A model generated the notes under the pieces. The model was not told the origin of the DNA and did no database searches. It was given only the letters and a program-made list of their open reading frames with translations. 64,000 nt of DNA from Terebella lapidaria (taxonomy: Eukaryota > Annelida > Polychaeta > Terebellida > Terebellidae): assembly GCA_949152475.1 (NCBI GenBank), contig OX424560.1, forward strand, positions 21,453,106-21,517,105. Direction: 5' to 3'. How positions within the stretch are numbered: the stretch's first letter is position 1; every line of letters starts with the position of its first letter. Made by a program: the position numbers and the translations under genes. Below, one piece after another: positions 59,252 to 64,000 of the stretch.

Positions 59252-59767
59252 CTACTCTCTGCACCCCTTGCAAAGGTTGGAGTGGAACCCCCCTGATGGT
59301 GGGAGTGTGAAAAATCCAGCATGACGGTCATCTATGCCAGACATTGGAGCGTGGATCTCTGACAAAGGAAAATGTGGACTGACTGGGGGCGGGACTGATA
59401 CATTTTGCGAAGGGGTACTCAGAATCTGAGACATGCCTCTCTTCTAGACAGGAGATGGACCTTCCAAATATGGCCTCAATGACTCGACGGATCTGTGACC
59501 GGAGATAGTTGTGACTGCGATGCTTTCAACACCCGCTTGGCAAAGTCGTGCTATGACTGTTGCTCGGACGCAGTGGTTTGTATATGTGCGACTCAAGCCA
59601 GCTGCCTTGCTAATGCGGGACATAATTTCTCCCAAGCTGTTTTCCCCCATGGGCTGGTTATTCAACCAGGTCACATCGCCTGCTCTCCAGTTCCGCTTAC
59701 GAAGGCTCATGTACTTCCTCAGGCTTGTCAAGGGGCATCGCGGACCAGGCTGTGCATACATCCGACC
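59252..59767 (-). pseudogene. Crypton-like tyrosine recombinase, C-terminal exon
   Basis: On the minus strand a splice acceptor (CTTTCTACAG) at 59768-59777 precedes an exon starting GRMYAQPGPRCPLTSLRKYM. It continues with WLNNQPMGENSLGEIMSRIS and AAGLSRTYTNHCVRATVIAR, and then TTISGHRSVESLRPYLEGPS. HxxR in TNHCVR and the box II His in SGHRS are the C-terminal catalytic residues of tyrosine recombinases. The Tyr of SLRPYL is in the right place for the nucleophile. A TAG at 59444-59446 interrupts, after which the frame continues KRGMSQILSTPSQNV to a stop at 59252. The upstream catalytic exons were not found nearby. Similar domains occur in Crypton elements and in genes derived from them. Confidence 0.75.
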
Positions 59768-59962
59768 CTGTAGAAAGGTGATGATGTAATTTAATATATC
59801 GAATAATAACAGAAAAATGTTTGCCGCCATGCTGATATGTGAATATATATTAAATGGTATTTTTGCATGTTTGTAACTAACTACCACAGCATATATATTA
59901 GGAACCGGGAAAAATATGTGTTTCAGGCCTTTGAATTGTTGACCCGAGTAGGACGAACACAA

Positions 59963-60423
59963 TGCTGACGAAAATAATGTTGCAGTTAAGAACAGACAGA
60001 AGTTAATTAGATCATTATCGAATTAGGTTGAAATGTGGCCTCAATTATTGTTTTGCACCAGTTGTATCTATCGTTTACAACCACAAGCCAATTGTTACGG
60101 AACTGATGGTATACGTCAGAGATATGTAATAGGAACTAATAAAATGTGATGTGAACTCAATGATAACTTATATGCATTAAATTGTGCGAAATTCCTCGCT
60201 ATACTGAGCACATGACCGTATGAAATTTCATTCCCAGGGTTAACTTTCAGCTATTGTGCATCATGTCTCATCAAAATTCATGAGACACTTTTCAGCAAAA
60301 AAAAACAAAAAGAAAAAAAAACACTGGTGAACCACGTACATGTACTATCGTCTTTAAAAATGTCATGTAATGGATACTAACTTTCCAAAACATGATATTA
60401 CATGTTCATATCATGTCATAAAC
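59963..60423. other. Intergenic, no gene seen
   Basis: Includes an A-rich tract at 60296-60323. No coding frame supported. Confidence 0.4.
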
Positions 60424-60550
60424 ATGAGTTTCCCTGTAATTTTTGTTTTCTCTCACTTCGTATGTGACTTTCTGTCCCCGGAGTATGAGATTGGATAACG
60501 GACCCTGTTTTGTTCGCAAGGAATCCTTAATACTGGGTATTGGTTCTACG
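60424..60550 (+). mobile_element. Penelope-like element, solo 3' tail (plus strand)
   Basis: Matches the PLE tail in the opposite orientation to the other copies: 'atgagtttccctgtaatttt' to 'tactgggtattggttctacg'. It ends at the shared 3' terminus but is more diverged (atgtgactttctg for atatgactttctg, ggaatccttaa for gaatacttga). Confidence 0.7.
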
Positions 60551-60950
60551 TAATTCAGTGCATCAAAATAATAGCTTTATGGCTCGGGTGGCTTCACTAG
60601 TTTGAATATCCGAACTGTGAAGGTCATTTTGATAAGTACATGTATGTGTTGTTAGATGAACCTTGATAGCACATTTCTCGATACTGGTCAATTACCCCTG
60701 TCGCCCACCCCCAGGACACACACACTCACACCTCCATACACTATTGGCAAACGATACACGGAAAATTAAAAGCAGTACTCTGCCCCAACCAAATTGGAAT
60801 TAAAACATAATAATAACAAATAATAAAGCGGTCGTAGTGACGTGAGTGTTTAAGAATACAATACAGCCATAAAAATGTACAGTATCATGGTAGTATTACT
60901 AGATTTTATCTTTGATACTAGATTTGATAATTATTTATCAAGTATTTGTT
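60551..60950. other. Intergenic, no gene seen
   Basis: Contains a CACACA-rich patch at 60710-60740. The part nearest 60950 is probably the 3' UTR of the LINE fragment that follows on the minus strand. Confidence 0.35.
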
Positions 60951-61357
60951 TTATGTTAGATTTGTATATTTGTAGGCGCTGAGTGAAACGCTGTTCTTTA
61001 TATGGGTTGGTGTATTTAGCCATATTTCTGGACCTTTACGAATGAAACTGTTTTCTAAAATTTGGATATTCCACCTAGTTATGTTGTGGGCTTCACAATA
61101 TCTAGTGTTGAATGAGTGGATAGAATTGTTTGCCACAAAATAATTGTTCAGCGAACTCGGTAGATCATTGCGGGAATGAAGATACATAAACTTACCAAGT
61201 TCAATATTGAACAAATCATGTAGCTTGCTATGCCTGTTTCATGATAGAGTGGTGTAGAACTGGCATTGAAACATGATCCAGTGACGCATCGGATTGCTTT
61301 ATTTTGCTTGATTTTAAGTGAGCGCAGTATCGTTTTTCGGGCAGAACCCCATAACAA
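60951..61357 (-). pseudogene. LINE reverse transcriptase, C-terminal fragment
   Basis: The minus strand reads LWGSARKTILRSLKIKQNKA and IRCVTG (the thumb 'LLWG...LQxxQNKAIR' block). A frameshift near 61215 leads to MFNIELGKFMYLHSRNDLPS, FNTRYCEAHNI, NSFIRKGPEIWLNTPTHIKN and TAA-type stop at 60951. The same C-terminal pattern (FVYRHINNKLP ... KGPEIWSRLPTQLKN) closes the LINE at 10559. It is a 5'-truncated, diverged jockey/CR1-group copy. Confidence 0.8.
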
Positions 61358-61554
61358 TTATTTTATACACATAGTTTTTGTACAAGTGAATAATGGCATC
61401 ACACTAAGTACATGGTGCACAGTATTGTTGCTTCATAAAAACTAGTCCAAATTTGTCCTGATGAGGGATATTTGATATACAAAATTAAAGGTTCACACAC
61501 ATTGAGGATTGTCAGTGAATTACTTGACAATATAAAATAGAAATAGAATGGACA

Positions 61555-61899
61555 AAAATAATAATAGCCTTCCAGACATAAATCGTGTGTACTTGGCTCG
61601 GTATAATCGTTTCGTATTTTCTGAACAGCACAATTGGGAATGACCCGTCTCACACCTTCATTCAGTGTGCCATGCTGCCAAGTCTCATACTGTCTGTGAC
61701 AGCCATGTCTGGTCAAGCGGTTGGTTCGATCATTAATGTGTACCATGACCTGCCCTCTGTAACCATTGTGAAAACTAACAACTGCGACGTCTATGACAAG
61801 CCTTTTTTCAAGCCTTCTCGTCAACACACAACACGACATTCGGCTATGTCCGCCTGACCTCATTATCATGCAAATGAGTGAAATATCGTGTTGCATCAA
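61555..61899 (-). pseudogene. P2X7 C-terminal ('ballast')-like zinc domain fragment
   Basis: The minus-strand frame from 61899 contains MSCCVLTRRLEKRLVIDVAV, CHRQYETWQHGTLNEGVRRV and IPNCAVQKIRNDY. The spacing of a CC pair, a hydrophobic helix, YxxWQHGxL, RRVIPNCxVxKIR and a Pro/Asp end is that of the intracellular C-terminal domain of P2X7 receptors. That domain also occurs as stand-alone proteins in many invertebrates. No P2X channel part is present. The upstream Cys-rich part and any start codon were not found; after about 61555 the frame becomes hydrophobic and unrelated. It may be one exon or a relic. Confidence 0.5.
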
Positions 61900-62615
61900 G
61901 GGATACGGATAATTCCCATAATGGCGGTAATATAAACATATTCAAATGGTATCCACTAGAAACTCGGGAGAAAAGGGCATCTCCTGGGTGTGTTACGTCG
62001 CTATATATAATGATTACGTACAAGTGCGTGTTTTCTGATTCTGTGGGAAAACAATAGCAAAATATATGGACTTTCTTCCAATATTACTTTAAGGCAAATG
62101 ATTGTGTAAATTATCCATACCACTGTGTCAAGAGGAATTGCTCTGGGAATTCCAGATGTTGTATGGTACTCAAACTAGTTGTAACTATATCGAGTATAAA
62201 AATACCAGTGAGACATATGCATTATCCCATACTTGCTACCCCCTGGAATGTCTTTACCTAAATCCCATGACCCAATCCTTGCCATATAGGTGGTGGTAAG
62301 TCAAAACATATGTTTTCATCATTGTGGCCATATCACTCAAGATCTCTACAACCCAGTGTCCATCTGGCATCCTGACATCTGGTGGCCGTTTGGCTTTTAA
62401 TTGAGTATTTATAGAGTCTATACTTGTTATAGACCACTGGTATATCCCTCCTGGCAGAACGAGACAAAGGAAAATCACAACTCAACAACACAACGCATAT
62501 TATACTCTGTCAAATATAATTTCGTGAACAATACCGAAATACAAAGCTTTTATTGACCTCAGACAAAAAGTACAATTTATTAGCAAAAACAATAAATTAC
62601 ATAACTAAATACATA
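61900..62615. other. Intergenic, no gene seen
   Basis: A 74-codon minus-strand frame at 62254-62478 has no recognisable domain. It borders the LTR on the right. Confidence 0.35.
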
Positions 62616-63551
62616 TGTAACACTCTCAGTAAAGACGCAGAAGTTGGTTTTGGGAGTTTATTTAGTGCAGTTGTAAAAACCCTGTAACAAATAATAAATT
62701 GTTAAAATAATAACAATATCACAGAAAAGCATATAACAGAAATTACAATGAAAAATATATCTACTTCACCAAGCAGGGCTATGTGCTTTAATCAACTTGT
62801 AACCAATGAACACATTTACAGGTTTTCTGGAAATACCTTAAACTCAATAATCATTCAATGCCATAATTCACATCCAACATCAGTGAGCTATACTGCTCCA
62901 TTGATACCAAAATACATAATACTAATACACCAAATAAAGACACATACAATATCAGATTTAGTATGTTTAATACCAAAATAGCATTTACACCTTTTATTAC
63001 CAACAAACCTCAGAGGTGATCCGAGGGCAAAAACGTGGATGGCCGGCAACAAACTGGGACTCGGGCCGATCCAACGTCAATCTAACCCTACAACCAGTAT
63101 TGACATAAATAACATATGATAAATGACTTGAGAGAAACTGCAGGTGAAACGTATTTGAGCTACGGAGTTATGGCAGAACTTTAAATGCCAGTATGGAGAG
63201 CCTGAAGACACAAATCTTGTAAGTCCAGCTTCGGAAAATCAAAGTTGCCATACGACGTATTTATGCAAGAAATATAATGAAAAGATACATAAAGAGGGAC
63301 TTAGTAGTGTTAGCAACAATACACGAGTATGAATACTTACGCAGAACGGAACCTAGGTGTACCAAACGACCTGGATGGGCAGTGACAAAAGGTGTCCGAT
63401 CTGGTTGTTTACTGGTTGCTAAACTGACAAAGGTTCAGTTTCCCGGGCTTTCAGGTGCTAAAACTCGACTACTAAAATAAATAAAAGTGTACTTACCGTA
63501 CCTTCACGTATACTTGTGTACAGAAATAGCATGAACATGCCAGTTGTTACA
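62616..63551 (-). repeat. 3' long terminal repeat of a Gypsy-type retrotransposon
   Basis: On the minus strand a polypurine tract (GGCGGGGAAGCA, 63552-63563) is followed by TGTAACAACTGG at 63551. The LTR ends ...GAGAGTGTTACA at 62616, giving TGTAACA/TGTTACA ends and 936 bp. Near the 3' end AATAAA (in CTAAATAAACTC) and TCTGCGTCTTTACTGAGAGT make a plausible R-U5 region with a polyadenylation signal. The matching 5' LTR would lie outside the window. Confidence 0.75.
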
Positions 63552-63606
63552 TGCTTCCCCGCCAATTAAATGGCGTCCCGACATTTAATTTATATACATA
63601 TTTACA

Positions 63607-64000
63607 CTACTGCTTACCTGCAACTACACTAAGTAATGCAGACTTGAACTCGTTGTCATTAGACAAGGTTCCATGTTGTACGAGAGAACTTAGGAAATTA
63701 GCTCTTTGCATCCAGTCACATGGCTGTACTGAGATCGGAACTTGAGTAGCTACAAACTCATCTCCACGAATCCATGCTGGTGGCTGTCTTTTTCTCCCAG
63801 AGCGTCTTGGAGCAGGAACTGGTGGTGGTGTCGGAGGCTGTGGCTCTACTCCTTGTTCTTCCTGTTCCTCATCTTCTTGTTCCGAGCTTGTTTGAGACTC
63901 TGTGTTTTCAGACTGTTCTGACTGAGCTTCGTCATCCTGTGTGGGCATGGGTACGACCTGCGTTGTTGTAACAGTGTACTCTTCCTCATCTTCTGAATCC
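63607..64000 (-). CDS. LTR retrotransposon Pol C-terminus (partial)
   Basis: The frame is open from the right window edge (DSEDEEEYTVTTTQVVPMPT...) to a stop at 63607. It is acidic (Ser/Glu/Gln), then proline-rich (PQPPTPPPVPAPRRSGRKRQ), then PPAWIRGDEFVATQ and a 45-residue end. The RRSGRxRxPPxW motif is typical of the tail after the integrase of Gypsy/Ty3-type Pol proteins. The stop is 43 bp before the polypurine tract, as expected for the end of pol. Integrase and RT lie beyond the edge. Confidence 0.7.
   Translation of the reverse strand, partial: DSEDEEEYTVTTTQVVPMPTQDDEAQSEQSENTESQTSSEQEDEEQEEQGVEPQPPTPPPVPAPRRSGRKRQPPAWIRGDEFVATQVPISVQPCDWMQRANFLSSLVQHGTLSNDNEFKSALLSVVAGKQ

Noticed and set aside
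61585..61857. 90-codon plus-strand frame
   Set aside because: Antisense to the P2X7-tail-like fragment; no motif support.
63277..63480. 67-codon plus-strand frame
   Set aside because: Antisense inside the Gypsy-type LTR; no start context or domain.

Overview
The window reads as nuclear DNA of an animal, most likely a marine invertebrate and perhaps a mollusc. This is inferred from an AT-rich, intron-bearing, repeat-dense sequence, a THAP-type zinc finger gene with spliced exons, Penelope-like, jockey/CR1-type, Tc1, Gypsy and XPG-nuclease (Academ-like) transposons, and many palindromic tacatgta-type words. No bacterial operon, CRISPR array, rRNA or tRNA was recognised.

Layout. 1-564: 5' part of a LINE endonuclease ORF (minus), running off the left edge. 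1170-2413: inverted-repeat element with a 5-bp target duplication and an internal ~168-bp tandem repeat. 3363-4044: broken Penelope-like (PLE) reverse transcriptase. 5690-7145: diverged copy of the repeat that dominates the right half, interrupted by a PLE tail. 7416-10852: damaged jockey/CR1-type LINE. 11296-13385: region bracketed by CRE/YY1-like modules, holding a THAP fragment. 13521-15434: 5'-truncated PLE with a 559-codon open frame. 16654-24763: the one multi-exon gene I can reconstruct, 14 exons encoding an N-terminal THAP domain, an acidic linker, CxxC motifs and a DDE-like core. It carries a frameshift and a lost splice donor. Its introns hold a 98-bp hAT-type MITE with perfect 8-bp target duplications, a 46+49-bp higher-order minisatellite and a 168-bp palindrome.

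27.7-58.0 kb is a tandem array of about 4-5 kb non-coding units into which several elements have jumped: a 3.65-kb giant foldback, a 1.4-kb inverted-repeat element, a 7.0-kb XPG-nuclease transposon and two Tc1 copies. Because the units are paralogous, other units serve as empty sites and give the target duplications directly. The foldback, the 1.4-kb and the 7-kb elements all start TAGT at both ends and duplicate 3 bp (TGA, ATA, CAG). The foldback also carries a fragment of a transposase related to that of the 7-kb element, so they look like one superfamily.

58-64 kb holds degraded pieces: a Crypton-like tyrosine recombinase exon, a PLE tail, a LINE RT fragment, a P2X7-C-terminal ('ballast')-like fragment, and the 3' LTR plus Pol C-terminus of a Gypsy-type retrotransposon leaving the right edge. 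Nearly all coding capacity is mobile-element derived. The THAP-DDE gene is either a decaying transposon gene (Kolobok-like) or a domesticated relative.
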